35,897 nucleotides of DNA from a virus. A model generated the notes under the pieces. It worked only from the letters and a program-made list of their open reading frames with translations. It made no database searches and was not told where the DNA came from. The stretch is from the IMG/VR virus record IMGVR_UViG_3300027736_000119, positions 1 through 35,897 of that record. One strand, given 5' to 3'. The position numbers and the translations under genes were made by a program. Below, piece after piece: positions 22,963 to 31,244 of the stretch; the stretch's first letter is position 1, and every line of letters begins with the position of its first letter.

Positions 22963-23228
22963 TATGCTACTCCTTTTGGATACTTATCTTTTACGGCTTG
23001 AATTTGTGCTTTCCAAGCATCTAAGCCTTCATGGAAGATGGTGTCAAACTGGTCAGCAAATGATGGGTATTCGGATGCTCTTGCAAACTTATAGGCATCG
23101 GGGTCAACCCAAGCATTTACTGCGTTTAGGTCAATCTCAACTTTGTTACCTTGTGCATCAAAAGCACCAGCCGTATCATCAATAGAAACGACTTGTGGAT
23201 ATAGTTTATATATAGCTTTATGGTTCAT
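22962..23228 (-). CDS. Fibre-cassette accessory protein (88 aa), paralogue of 21309-21566
   Basis: Opening MNHKAIYKLYPQVVSIDDTA, a centre with ASEYPSFADQFDTIF, and a helical end VKDKYPKGVA. It is clearly related to the 85-aa protein at 21309-21566 by the shared KLYPQVV, EYP and KYPK blocks and similar length. It also overlaps its upstream fibre gene by four bases. The two copies argue that fibre plus accessory gene was duplicated or acquired as a unit. Confidence 0.75.
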   Translation of the reverse strand: MNHKAIYKLYPQVVSIDDTAGAFDAQGNKVEIDLNAVNAWVDPDAYKFARASEYPSFADQFDTIFHEGLDAWKAQIQAVKDKYPKGVA

Positions 23229-23758
23229 CCTGCAATCTCCAAAAGTTGCAAAGTAACTAAACTATTATTTGAATTAAAATAGCCTGTTCCAGCTCCTGTC
23301 CTAAAATAAATTGTATAAGTTGTAGATGATGTAGTAGCTGGCGAATCAACATAAGAAAAATTTAAAACACTAATAATTCCACCAGCACCATTACTAATTC
23401 CGTTTAATCCATTTGCAGTTCCTGATAATTCTGTTGCACCACGATATAAAGTTATCCAAATAGCAACAGAACTTGACGCTATAAAACCATTTGCAGATAA
23501 CAATGCTAGTATTTTGCTAGATGAACTTGTTGGTGTTATAGATGCACTAAATCCTGTTGTTACAAAAGATGTTGAAGTTGTTGAAAATGTAGATGTGCTA
23601 GTAGCATTAACCACCTGAATCACATTACCAGCTTTAGGTGATGTATCTGTAAGCACAGTTCCCGATACAGTCGGCAAAGTAAGCGTAGTAGTACCAGCTA
23701 CCGCTTGTTCCTGTAGCGTACAGCTTCCGCTAGTTGAGCCTACTAAAACAATACTCAT
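23225..23758 (-). CDS. Distal tail-fibre/adhesin protein (177 aa)
   Basis: Opens MSIVLVGSTSGSCTLQEQAV, then TTTLTLPTVSGTVL, a fibre-type start. A TSTFSTTSTSFV block leads into a domain shared with the 188-aa protein (SASITPTSSSS, YVDSPATTSSTTY). It ends VTLQLLEIAG. It should form part of the receptor-binding tip or side fibre. The paralogue is 1.1 kb downstream in transcription. Confidence 0.8.
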   Translation of the reverse strand: MSIVLVGSTSGSCTLQEQAVAGTTTLTLPTVSGTVLTDTSPKAGNVIQVVNATSTSTFSTTSTSFVTTGFSASITPTSSSSKILALLSANGFIASSSVAIWITLYRGATELSGTANGLNGISNGAGGIISVLNFSYVDSPATTSSTTYTIYFRTGAGTGYFNSNNSLVTLQLLEIAG

Positions 23759-23767
23759 ATTTTTTCC

Positions 23768-25231
23768 TTAAAGAATTACCCAGCGAACACCTGAATTAAC
23801 TGTAACTGAGAAACCAGAACTAATAGTAATAGCCCCTACGGACATACCGTTATAAGTCATTGTAATATTCTCACCAATTGTTGAAGCATTATATGCGATT
23901 GCTTTTACTGCAGCAGAACCAAAGTATTGACCACCAGCTACCGTAGCAGTAGATACTGCAGTTACTAAACCTTTGCCGTTTACTGTGATTACTGGAATAG
24001 AACTAGAACTACCGAATGATCCAGTATTGCTATTAACTGTTGCTAAAGTACCTGCAGCAGTTACGTTAGAAGAACCATTAAAAGAAGGACTGGTGTAAGT
24101 TAAATCGCCACTAATGCTAATTGTACGACCAGTTGTTAGCGTTGCAGCAGAACCAGTTGTATTCTGATTTAATGTTGGTACATCAGCAGCAACTAATGCT
24201 CTAAATGTTGGAACACCTGAACTACCATTAGGAGAAGCTAAAACATAATTAGCAGTTTTAGACGCATATGGATTCTGTGTATCTCCATATCCAGAAGCTA
24301 AACTAATTGCAGGAGTACTGCCACCTGAAGAAGAAATAGGAGCAGTTCCTGTTACAGAAGTGACACCAGAAGCAGGAAGTGCAGATGAAGTCCAGCTAGT
24401 ACCATTACCAATAATAGCATAGTTGTTTGTAGGAGTTAACCCAGCAATCGTAGCTAGGTCAGCATCATAGGCTTGGACATTAGTACCAATTGCTAAACCT
24501 AGATTAGTACGAGCAGTAGCTGTATTTGTTAAGTCAGATAGGTTATTTGCTTTAGCTAAGAAAGATGAACCAGCAGCATAGGCATCAACCCATACAGAGC
24601 CAGTGTATACCTTCATTGATCCAAGAGAACTATTAAAGTATAATGCTCCAGCTACTAAGGCATTGCCATCGTTATCTAATGAAGGATCAGAAGTCTTAGA
24701 CCCTAAGTACCTATCATCAAAGTTATCGTATGCTGTTAAGGTTTGATCTCGTGCTGTCTCAGCAGCAGTCTGAGCATTAGCAGCGTTAGTCGCTGAAGTA
24801 GCTGCGTTGCTTGCAGAAGTACTTGCATTAGATGCAGACGTAGAAGCAGCAGAAGCTGAATTACTTGCGTTAGTTGCTGAAGTGCTTGCTGCGGAAGCTG
24901 AATTACTTGCGTTAGTTGCTGAAGTAGACGCAGCAGATGCTGAGTTAGAAGCATTTGTAGCGGATGTAGAAGCGTTGCTTGCAGATGTTGAAGCTGCACT
25001 TGCAGAGCTTGAAGCATTACTTGCTTGAGTGCTTGCAGTAGATGCACTGTTACTTGCATTAGTGGCAGATGTAGCAGCGTTTGTTGCTGAGGTCTGTGCT
25101 GCTGCCTGAGCTGTCTCAGCAGCTACTTCTGCAGCAATAGCAGCATCTTTAGCTTGCAGTGCTAATAAGACTTCACTAGAAGCGTCGCCTACAGCGTCAC
25201 CTGCTCCACCTGCACCACGATAAATAGCCAA
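23768..25231 (-). CDS. Long tail-fibre protein with Ala/Ser/Asn repeat shaft
   Basis: A 487-aa fibre. The N-terminus MAIYRGAGGAGDAVGD is probably the virion attachment site. Residues about 45-155 are an Ala-Ser-Asn-Thr repeat shaft that includes a 14-residue unit present three times (89-130). Next comes an AALYFNSS/MKVYTGSVW-type beta domain (about 190-225), a shaft, and a C-terminal block ending in VTVNSGVRWVIL, common at phage fibre ends. It is the first fibre gene after the capsid gene and is separated from it by a terminator, which should lower its expression relative to capsid. Confidence 0.92.
   Translation of the reverse strand: MAIYRGAGGAGDAVGDASSEVLLALQAKDAAIAAEVAAETAQAAAQTSATNAATSATNASNSASTASTQASNASSSASAASTSASNASTSATNASNSASAASTSATNASNSASAASTSATNASNSASAASTSASNASTSASNAATSATNAANAQTAAETARDQTLTAYDNFDDRYLGSKTSDPSLDNDGNALVAGALYFNSSLGSMKVYTGSVWVDAYAAGSSFLAKANNLSDLTNTATARTNLGLAIGTNVQAYDADLATIAGLTPTNNYAIIGNGTSWTSSALPASGVTSVTGTAPISSSGGSTPAISLASGYGDTQNPYASKTANYVLASPNGSSGVPTFRALVAADVPTLNQNTTGSAATLTTGRTISISGDLTYTSPSFNGSSNVTAAGTLATVNSNTGSFGSSSSIPVITVNGKGLVTAVSTATVAGGQYFGSAAVKAIAYNASTIGENITMTYNGMSVGAITISSGFSVTVNSGVRWVIL
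24842..24967 (-). repeat. Three 42-bp in-frame tandem repeats in the fibre shaft
   Basis: Within the fibre gene, a 42-base unit encoding TSATNASNSASAAS occurs three times in a row, with degenerate copies on both sides. The first two copies are almost identical in DNA and the third differs at several bases. Such repeats allow the shaft to grow or shrink by recombination. Confidence 0.88.
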
Positions 25232-25274
25232 AATTTATCTCCTATATTTGTTTAAATACACTCATCGAATGCAC

Positions 25275-25307
25275 TTAAAGAAAACTCCCCAGCCGAAGCT
25301 GGAGAGT
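25275..25307 (-). terminator. Intrinsic terminator after the capsid gene, UUCG loop
   Basis: On the minus strand a 10-bp stem ACTCTCCAGC/GCTGGGGAGT with a UUCG loop (25284-25307) is followed by TTTCTTT (to about 25277). It stands 14 bases after the capsid stop and before the fibre gene. It probably gives partial termination, keeping capsid transcripts abundant over tail-fibre transcripts, since no strong promoter is visible between it and the fibre gene. Confidence 0.92.
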
Positions 25308-25321
25308 CTTAGGAACTACTA

Positions 25322-26278
25322 TTAGCCGTTAACAGCTAATACAAAGCCAGTCTCAGGACGCACTACTTTAACACCGTAGAGGGTGTCAGCAGTGTACAGA
25401 GTAGACAAGTACTCTTGTTTGTACTGAGTCTGTGAACGAACAGACATCTGCTCAGCAAGAACCATTGTATCACGATGAGCCAAGATAGCTGCTTTAATAT
25501 CGCCACCAACGCTGTTGTTAGCGTCAGTTTCGATTACTGGGCAGTTGCTGGTTACATAGATATCGATACCATAGAGCTGACCGATCTGACCGTTGTTTAC
25601 ACCACGACCATCAACGAAATCAGAACTGTTGTAACGATCAATTCCCATGATAGCTGCACGCAATGATGGAGGAACAGCAAAGAAACGACCATCCATTGGG
25701 GTGTCAGCATCGTCCATGAGTTTGATCAAGGCACGGAAGCCAGCGTCAGTGAATACGTCGCCAGTAACTACAGTGTCTTCAGCGTAAGCTGTGAGACCAG
25801 TAGATACGTCGATGTAATAGCTGGTGCTGTGTGTCCAGTCAGAAGCGTCACCGTTACCAAAGGACTTGCCTAATTGGAACAATTGGTCGTCAACTTTCTT
25901 AGCCAAAGCATAGCCAGCGTCTTCTGTGTAGAAGCGACGGAGTGATGCCAAAGCTTGAACTTCAACGATGTCCTCAATGAAACGTGAGTACTCAAAGTGC
26001 TGGTCAATAGTGACGTTTACTTCGGTCTCGGTGTCAGCTTGGATGGTAACTGCGGTGTTAGCTGCTTTAGCTGTTGCTACACCACGTGTTGGCTTTGGAA
26101 TATGGAGCGTGTCGCCCTTCTTACCTTTCATGGTCATCTTATTGACGAGGTTTGCCAATACTAGGTTCTTCTGATACGCAGCGATTACTTCGTCAGACCA
26201 AATCTCTGGAATGAATTTATCTGCTGCGGTTTTGTTAACGATGGATGTTGATCCACCTGGGTATGCGACTGCTGCCAT
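25322..26278 (-). CDS. Major capsid protein
   Basis: A 318-aa protein between scaffold and terminator, in the conserved head-gene order. Recognisable features are the N-terminal region IVNKTAADKFIPEIWSDEVI, the A-domain-like blocks (FRALIKLMDDADTPMDGRFF and VPPSLRAAIMG), and a C-terminal YKQEYLSTLYTADTLYGVKV typical of podovirus coats. An HK97-like fold is expected from the family. The codons look more uniform than in neighbouring genes, as expected for the most highly expressed protein. AGGAGAT lies before the ATG. Confidence 0.93.
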   Translation of the reverse strand: MAAVAYPGGSTSIVNKTAADKFIPEIWSDEVIAAYQKNLVLANLVNKMTMKGKKGDTLHIPKPTRGVATAKAANTAVTIQADTETEVNVTIDQHFEYSRFIEDIVEVQALASLRRFYTEDAGYALAKKVDDQLFQLGKSFGNGDASDWTHSTSYYIDVSTGLTAYAEDTVVTGDVFTDAGFRALIKLMDDADTPMDGRFFAVPPSLRAAIMGIDRYNSSDFVDGRGVNNGQIGQLYGIDIYVTSNCPVIETDANNSVGGDIKAAILAHRDTMVLAEQMSVRSQTQYKQEYLSTLYTADTLYGVKVVRPETGFVLAVNG

Positions 26279-26304
26279 TTTAAATCTCCTAAAATTAAAT
26301 TAAA

Positions 26305-27132
26305 TTAACGTACCCGACCTTCTGCGTAAGCTTGTAGAATTTCTTCTGCCATGCTTTCGTATCGGTTTGGGTCTTGCATTCTTAAGCGAATAAGATCTGC
26401 ACGACGATAAACAGGTCTTGTTGACTCCCCTGTACCACCTTGTTGTACTGCAGCAGTTTTAAGGTTTTTACTTCTAGTTTCAGCATCTACTTTTTTAAGA
26501 GATTCATCAGCAGCTTTAACTGTTTCTTGCTGTTGTTGTTTGATATTACGTAGAGACTTGTAAGTATCTAGTAACTCTAACGCTGAATCTACATCGTAGT
26601 CTGACGCTTGTTCGTATAACCTTGTGCGTATCTTAGAAGATGTTACCCATTGCTGGAAATCATCGCTCTGTGCTACGCTTACAAAATCAGGATGTGCCTT
26701 CTCAATTGTCTGCAGTGCTACGAGCTGAGCCTGTTTAGCTTGCTCCTCTTGCATCTTCTTAAGAACAGGATTATTTTCTACAGCCTGTTTTACTGCTTTT
26801 TCAGGGTCTTCAAACCAATCAATCTCTTGTGCTTTACTTGGCTGTGTGTCGTGCTTCGTTTCGAGTTGTTGCTTTAGAAGTGAATCAGCTAACTTGCGTA
26901 CTTCACCAACCTCTTGTGCCTGTCGTCCGATTAACTTCTCGGCTTCTTGGTGCATCTTGATAATCTCATCTAGAGCTTTACCACGATACTTCTCAGGTAG
27001 TTCTGGAGTAACCTCTTCAGGTTCTGCTGTAGTTTGTTCTACAGCGTCTGGGGTTGTACTCTCTTCTTTAGTTGGATCAGTGTACTTCTCGTTAGCATCT
27101 ACTTCGGGCAGTTCGATAAAATTTGCAGCCAT
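26305..27132 (-). CDS. Scaffolding protein
   Basis: A 275-aa, very acidic and helical protein directly before the capsid gene. The N-terminal half is low-complexity (EESTTPDAVEQTTAEPEEVT), the centre is a long coiled-coil-like helix (ALDEIIKMHQEAEKLIGRQA), and the C-terminus is basic (RRADLIRLRMQDPNRYESMA). Basic C-terminal ends bind the capsid in several phage scaffolds. It should drive procapsid assembly and then leave the shell. Confidence 0.9.
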   Translation of the reverse strand: MAANFIELPEVDANEKYTDPTKEESTTPDAVEQTTAEPEEVTPELPEKYRGKALDEIIKMHQEAEKLIGRQAQEVGEVRKLADSLLKQQLETKHDTQPSKAQEIDWFEDPEKAVKQAVENNPVLKKMQEEQAKQAQLVALQTIEKAHPDFVSVAQSDDFQQWVTSSKIRTRLYEQASDYDVDSALELLDTYKSLRNIKQQQQETVKAADESLKKVDAETRSKNLKTAAVQQGGTGESTRPVYRRADLIRLRMQDPNRYESMAEEILQAYAEGRVR

Positions 27133-27198
27133 GTATATTCTCCTGTCGCAATGCGATTTTAGGACATTTAAAAAATAGCTCGGTGGTCAAGAGTCCAT

Positions 27199-27444
27199 TT
27201 ACGAGCCGTGATTAGCTTTTGTTTTTCTTTCCAATGCCAGCTTCTCAGCTCTCATCTTTGCCCATCGTGCCGTAGCACTAGGGAAATCTCCACTGATTGG
27301 ATCTAAACCCAACCTAGGAGAGGAAAGAATGCGAGTAGCTACCTCGCCACACTCACCACACCGAACTTCTTTTGTGTCAACATCGACGAAGGACTCGGTG
27401 ATATGCGAATTCTTACATTCAAATTCAAACAGTCGTCTTGGCAT
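27199..27444 (-). CDS. Zinc-ribbon phage protein (81 aa)
   Basis: The ATG at 27444 with AGGAAG upstream gives MPRRLFEFECKNSHITESFV, followed by VRCGECGEVATRIL. The CxxxH and CGEC pairs form a likely zinc ribbon of the FmdB type. The end DPISGDFPSATARWAKMRAE is a conserved-looking block in podoviruses. It sits between portal and scaffold. A role as a transcription- or assembly-related zinc protein is possible but unproven. A start nine codons upstream is possible, but that part overlaps the previous gene. Confidence 0.78.
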   Translation of the reverse strand: MPRRLFEFECKNSHITESFVDVDTKEVRCGECGEVATRILSSPRLGLDPISGDFPSATARWAKMRAEKLALERKTKANHGS

Positions 27445-27682
27445 TGTCTTCTTCCTGCTGAAGCTGCTCATATACTTCTTCGCTAGACTGTTTTAAGTTC
27501 TTAATCCACGTCATGATAGAGACTTCGCCCTTTCTGAAGTGGAGCTGCTCTACAGTTTCTACACCTTTGACGGTGTCTGTGGAGCTAAGCATTAAATCTA
27601 TGTCTTCTAACAGATCCTGCCACCCTGGAGTAGCCATCATGCTGAATCTGTTTTCGTAATAATTCTGTAATTCTCTGTTCAT
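27425..27682 (-). CDS. Conserved podovirus-type protein (85 aa)
   Basis: The ATG at 27682 (AAGGAAAAAGAG upstream) gives MNRELQNYYENRFSMMATPG, then a mostly helical protein with QLHFRKGEVSIMTWIKNL and an acidic end. It is the first gene of the transcript from the strong promoter at 27731-27759. The pattern of an aromatic opening and the TPGW block recurs in podovirus head clusters between portal and scaffold. I do not know its function. A TTG start six codons earlier is less likely. Confidence 0.78.
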   Translation of the reverse strand: MNRELQNYYENRFSMMATPGWQDLLEDIDLMLSSTDTVKGVETVEQLHFRKGEVSIMTWIKNLKQSSEEVYEQLQQEEDNAKTTV

Positions 27683-27730
27683 ACTCTTTTTCCTTGACAA
27701 GGAGAGTTTATTGTGGTATTATGTACTTAT

Positions 27731-27759
27731 ATTATACCATATTTATTGTAAATTGTCAA
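27731..27759 (-). promoter_or_regulatory. Consensus late promoter for scaffold/capsid segment
   Basis: On the minus strand: perfect TTGACA (27754-27759), a 17-base spacer and a perfect TATAAT (27731-27736) with TGG before it. It lies across the end of the portal gene. The leader holds a small hairpin, TCCTTG-T-CAAGGA, close to the ribosome binding site of the first gene. Fully consensus boxes fit a need for high capsid and scaffold output. Confidence 0.93.
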
Positions 27760-29725
27760 GCCCTTTTTGCATTTTTCCCATACTTTGGATCTCAGCAATA
27801 CGCTCATTGGACTTAATATCCTCTACTTTAATAAGGCGATCAGCAATTTTCATGCGTTTATCAAACTCATCTGCCATAGGATCAGCAGTGTTCTTAGAAG
27901 CTGCAGCGATTACCTTAGCCTGAGCCTCAACAGGTACAGCCTGAGCTTGTGCTCCAGCTTTCTGAGCCTCTGCAAGGGCTTTAGCAGCCTCTGCTTGAGT
28001 CTTCTGTAAGGTAGCCTCAGCCGTAGCCATAGCAATCTGTTGCATCTGTTGCTGCATTGGGTCAGGTTGACTCATTTGCTGGAGCGTAGAAATGATTTCT
28101 TCACGGTTTGCAATGCTAGAACCTTGGATTACACCTTGTAAAAGTACTGGAATTATAGGAGATTGACCTCCTAAGGTGGACATTAAACCCATCATTTGTT
28201 GTTGTTCGTACTCACGAGCTACCATTCCTAGGGTAGATACAGGCAAGAACACAAAGTCCTTAACAGGGTAACGCTCTGGATCAAACTGCATGAATCTGTA
28301 GGCAGATTTGGTGATGAATGGGATTAAGAAGTCCTCTTGGAAGTTAATCAAGGTACGCTTGTTCTTCTTCATCAAGCCTGAGAGAGCCATCGAAAGACCA
28401 GCACCTGAAGCTTCCCCAGCAGCTACTTGGCTAGGCATAGCAGCAGCATCCATTGTTCCTGTAGCTTGGAGGAGCATTGATTGGAAAGTCTGAGCAGTAC
28501 CCATGTTTAGAGGATCTGTGTTGCCAAACTTGAATGGCATCATGATCTCGTTAGGATTACCGTTGACTAAGAGATTTTTTCCTGGACGTACATCATACTT
28601 AGCACCACGAGGCAGACGTGTAGCATCCATCGCCATCATCGGAGCAGTGGTCAAAGCAAGACTATCTAGGTGAGCTCTGATCTGTGCGTCGATAGCTTTC
28701 TGCATATTGTAGCCCTTCTCAGCAGTGCCACGACCCCAGAAACGACCAGGCATCGAGTCAGCTTGATAGGAGACAATAGGACGATCCTTCATCATATAAG
28801 GATTCTCTTCAGCTTTTAAGAGCCACTGATCATCAGCAATCACTACAAGAGCTTCTACCATATCTTGGTAATCTTCAGCCATCGAGCCTTCAGGGAAGAG
28901 TTCAACTACTTCTTCTCCGTCTTGCTTCTTTAATTCTTCTAAGTAGTTCTTAGGAACAAGACCATAGTAACGAATAACTCTTACCTTGTCGTCCTGCTTA
29001 GGAGACATCTCTTGGACAGGCTCTAAGTCCATGTCGTTGTAGCTAGGAGTGATTCCTACTTTACGATACGTACCATCGACCATACCTTGGACAATCTTGA
29101 AGTAGGGCATGTATTCTTCGATAGCAACACCTAAGGCAGATTCTACGTCACGAGCATTAGGATCAACTAGGAAGTTACGAGGATTGATAGGGTTTAGACC
29201 TACCATGAACTTCTTCTGCTCTTTTACACCAATCGCTGCCATAGCACTGCCAGGGATAGGCTGGGTAGCAGGAGACATTACAGTTTTTTCTTCTACTACA
29301 ATCTCTCCGATACCTGTACCATATAATTCTCCTAAGAGAATCACATCATCAATTGCTTTCTTAATCCTAGAGAACTTAAAGTCCTCATGCATCTGTTGAC
29401 GTACTAAGGCAATATCTTGTTGGTCAGGATCAAGGCGATCATCAACAATGTCAAAGAACTCACCACGACCAAACACAGCTTCAGATATCTCAGCTTGCTT
29501 ACCTTCGATAGCTTGCTGGAGGGCGGGAGTAATAAGACGAGATCTCTCGGACTCACGAGTCTTGTCAGCCCCGTCCCAGATTCCTCTCCAAAGTCTTTCA
29601 TACTCTTCCCATTTGTCTAGATAGTTTACATCTCTGTGATCTCTCCAACGATTGCAGTGATCAACAATAAATGAAACTAACTCACGATCAGCTTCAGTAA
29701 CTGTATCTTCTTTGAACTCAGCCAT
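27743..29725 (-). CDS. Portal protein
   Basis: A 660-aa protein with the features of podovirus portals: an N-terminal RDHRDVNYLDKWEEYERLW, wing-region blocks such as NPINPRNFLVDPNARDVE, KDRPIVSYQADSMPGRFWGR and KGYNMQKAIDAQIRAHLDSL, and a long C-terminal helical barrel rich in Gln and Ala (ATAEATLQKTQAEAAKALAE). Twelve copies should form the ring through which DNA is packaged. It lies three genes after the terminase, the usual order. Its 3' end contains the promoter of the next segment. Confidence 0.93.
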   Translation of the reverse strand: MAEFKEDTVTEADRELVSFIVDHCNRWRDHRDVNYLDKWEEYERLWRGIWDGADKTRESERSRLITPALQQAIEGKQAEISEAVFGRGEFFDIVDDRLDPDQQDIALVRQQMHEDFKFSRIKKAIDDVILLGELYGTGIGEIVVEEKTVMSPATQPIPGSAMAAIGVKEQKKFMVGLNPINPRNFLVDPNARDVESALGVAIEEYMPYFKIVQGMVDGTYRKVGITPSYNDMDLEPVQEMSPKQDDKVRVIRYYGLVPKNYLEELKKQDGEEVVELFPEGSMAEDYQDMVEALVVIADDQWLLKAEENPYMMKDRPIVSYQADSMPGRFWGRGTAEKGYNMQKAIDAQIRAHLDSLALTTAPMMAMDATRLPRGAKYDVRPGKNLLVNGNPNEIMMPFKFGNTDPLNMGTAQTFQSMLLQATGTMDAAAMPSQVAAGEASGAGLSMALSGLMKKNKRTLINFQEDFLIPFITKSAYRFMQFDPERYPVKDFVFLPVSTLGMVAREYEQQQMMGLMSTLGGQSPIIPVLLQGVIQGSSIANREEIISTLQQMSQPDPMQQQMQQIAMATAEATLQKTQAEAAKALAEAQKAGAQAQAVPVEAQAKVIAAASKNTADPMADEFDKRMKIADRLIKVEDIKSNERIAEIQSMGKMQKGLDNLQ

Positions 29726-29727
29726 TC

Positions 29728-29982
29728 TTAGTCTTCCTCAGTGGTGTCATCAATCGATGATTTGAATAAATCTTCAAACTCAACCTCAACAACTTTTACT
29801 ACTGGCATAAAGATCTTATCGTCTTTAAGTCCTTCTTCTTTCGCAGCAGTGATAATCTTCATTAAGCAGTCACCGCTTAGGTAGTTCATCTCTTCTTTGA
29901 TTACTTCCCATACTGCTGGGTTCTTACTAAGTTCATCAAAGTTTAGAGGGACATAGTCGTTTTCATATTCTTTATCGTACAT
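29728..29982 (-). CDS. Small acidic protein between terminase and portal (84 aa)
   Basis: A soluble acidic protein (MYDKEYENDYVPLNFDELSK, ending DDTTEED) with a central helix and a beta motif (MPVVKVVEVEFEDLF). It sits two bases before the portal and eight after the terminase. No family is recognised. A packaging or head-assembly role is suggested only by position. Confidence 0.72.
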   Translation of the reverse strand: MYDKEYENDYVPLNFDELSKNPAVWEVIKEEMNYLSGDCLMKIITAAKEEGLKDDKIFMPVVKVVEVEFEDLFKSSIDDTTEED

Positions 29983-29990
29983 ATCTTTCC

Positions 29991-31244
29991 TTAGTAGCCA
30001 GCAATGAAATCGGTTGGTTCATAATCTTCTTCTTCGTCATTTGTAAAGTATGACGTTACAGCTAACTGATCGATGTAACTTAGGGCATCCACTAAGTCAT
30101 CATGTACCTGAGCAGTAGGGAACATTAGGAGCTGGTCTACAAACTCTCTCCAGTTTTCCTCTTCATTCAGTGTTACCTTACTGTGCTCGAAGCGTCCTTG
30201 TAATGCCCAAACCACTCGTTCAGTCTTTTGTTTACCACCATGCGTTAAATCTTGTATACTAGCGTAGACGTTGTTTGCTCTCATTAAATCACTGAGATAG
30301 GGCAATACAGCGTTACGTACCGTCCCTCGCTCCATCCCAACACCTACTGGTTGAAACTCTCTGATGTTCTTTAGAATCCTAGCTGCAGCATCCTTAACAT
30401 CCCAGCGTCCATGCTCAATCTTTTTTACAAACCATTCACCATCCTCTGTTACTTTTACTACAGCGATAGCTGATTCGTCTAGTTTCTTTTGTCTTGCAGA
30501 AGAGTAGTTAACATTGGTAAAACCTGCTAAGTCTATTGCAATATAATAAACACCATCGCTAGGCTCTTCTCCATACTTTATCCATTGTTCTTTGAATAAG
30601 TCTGTTCCTGCATTATCAAAGCTTGCTTCGTATTCCTGCTTAAAACTGAACGAAGATAATGTCTTCTTAGCTCCTTCAATCTCTTTAGGATCGATAAGTG
30701 GGTTATCTTTCGTAGTAAAGTGCCAGCTCTTCCACTCCTGATCCTCTTCAGAAGACCCCAGGTTATACATATCGTAGAACCAATTGCGTCCCTTCGGAGT
30801 CCCAATAAAGAGTGCTTTACCCTTTTTGTCTGATAACGCTGCACGTAAGACCTTCTCCCAAGTATCTGGTTTAATGTCAGCTACCTCGTCTAGCACGAGA
30901 AATGTTAAGCTGACTCCACGCAAGGTGTCTGGTCTATCAGCTCCTCTGACATAGATCTTAGCACCATTAATCAAAGTGATATCCATGTTATTCACATGAG
31001 AGTTTGTTATCACTTCTCTGCCAAGATCCATCAGCAAGTCCCAGATAATCTGTCTGGCTTGTCCTTGCGTAGGAGCTACGTACATAACCGCACTACCTGC
31101 TGGACATCTCAGTCCCTCCACCAAGAGGGCTACTGCTGAGAGTCTACTCTTTCCACAGCGACGACCTGCTACGATTACCTTAAACCTAGTGTCGTCACTA
31201 AATACTTTCTTTTGCCAAGGCAGGAGCTCGAAGTTAAGGTTCAA
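29991..31244 (-). CDS. Terminase large subunit
   Basis: A 417-aa DNA-packaging motor with ATPase and nuclease. It has Walker A AGRRCGKS at residues 26-33, Walker B TFLVLDEVADI (about 113-123) and a coupling motif IGTPKGRNW. The RNase-H-like nuclease half has Asp238 in AIDLAGF, GMERG, and HDDLVDALSY (381-390). The length is somewhat short but complete. The order small terminase, large terminase, portal is standard. The start overlaps the small-subunit stop by four bases. Confidence 0.95.
   Translation of the reverse strand: MNLNFELLPWQKKVFSDDTRFKVIVAGRRCGKSRLSAVALLVEGLRCPAGSAVMYVAPTQGQARQIIWDLLMDLGREVITNSHVNNMDITLINGAKIYVRGADRPDTLRGVSLTFLVLDEVADIKPDTWEKVLRAALSDKKGKALFIGTPKGRNWFYDMYNLGSSEEDQEWKSWHFTTKDNPLIDPKEIEGAKKTLSSFSFKQEYEASFDNAGTDLFKEQWIKYGEEPSDGVYYIAIDLAGFTNVNYSSARQKKLDESAIAVVKVTEDGEWFVKKIEHGRWDVKDAAARILKNIREFQPVGVGMERGTVRNAVLPYLSDLMRANNVYASIQDLTHGGKQKTERVVWALQGRFEHSKVTLNEEENWREFVDQLLMFPTAQVHDDLVDALSYIDQLAVTSYFTNDEEEDYEPTDFIAGY

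Noticed and set aside
24736-25059. Long minus-strand frame rich in Leu and Gln, and a plus-strand frame at 24807-25028 rich in Ala, Leu and Glu that looks like a coiled coil
   Set aside because: Both are other-frame readings of the Ala/Ser/Asn repeat shaft of the tail-fibre gene; the repeats keep all frames open.
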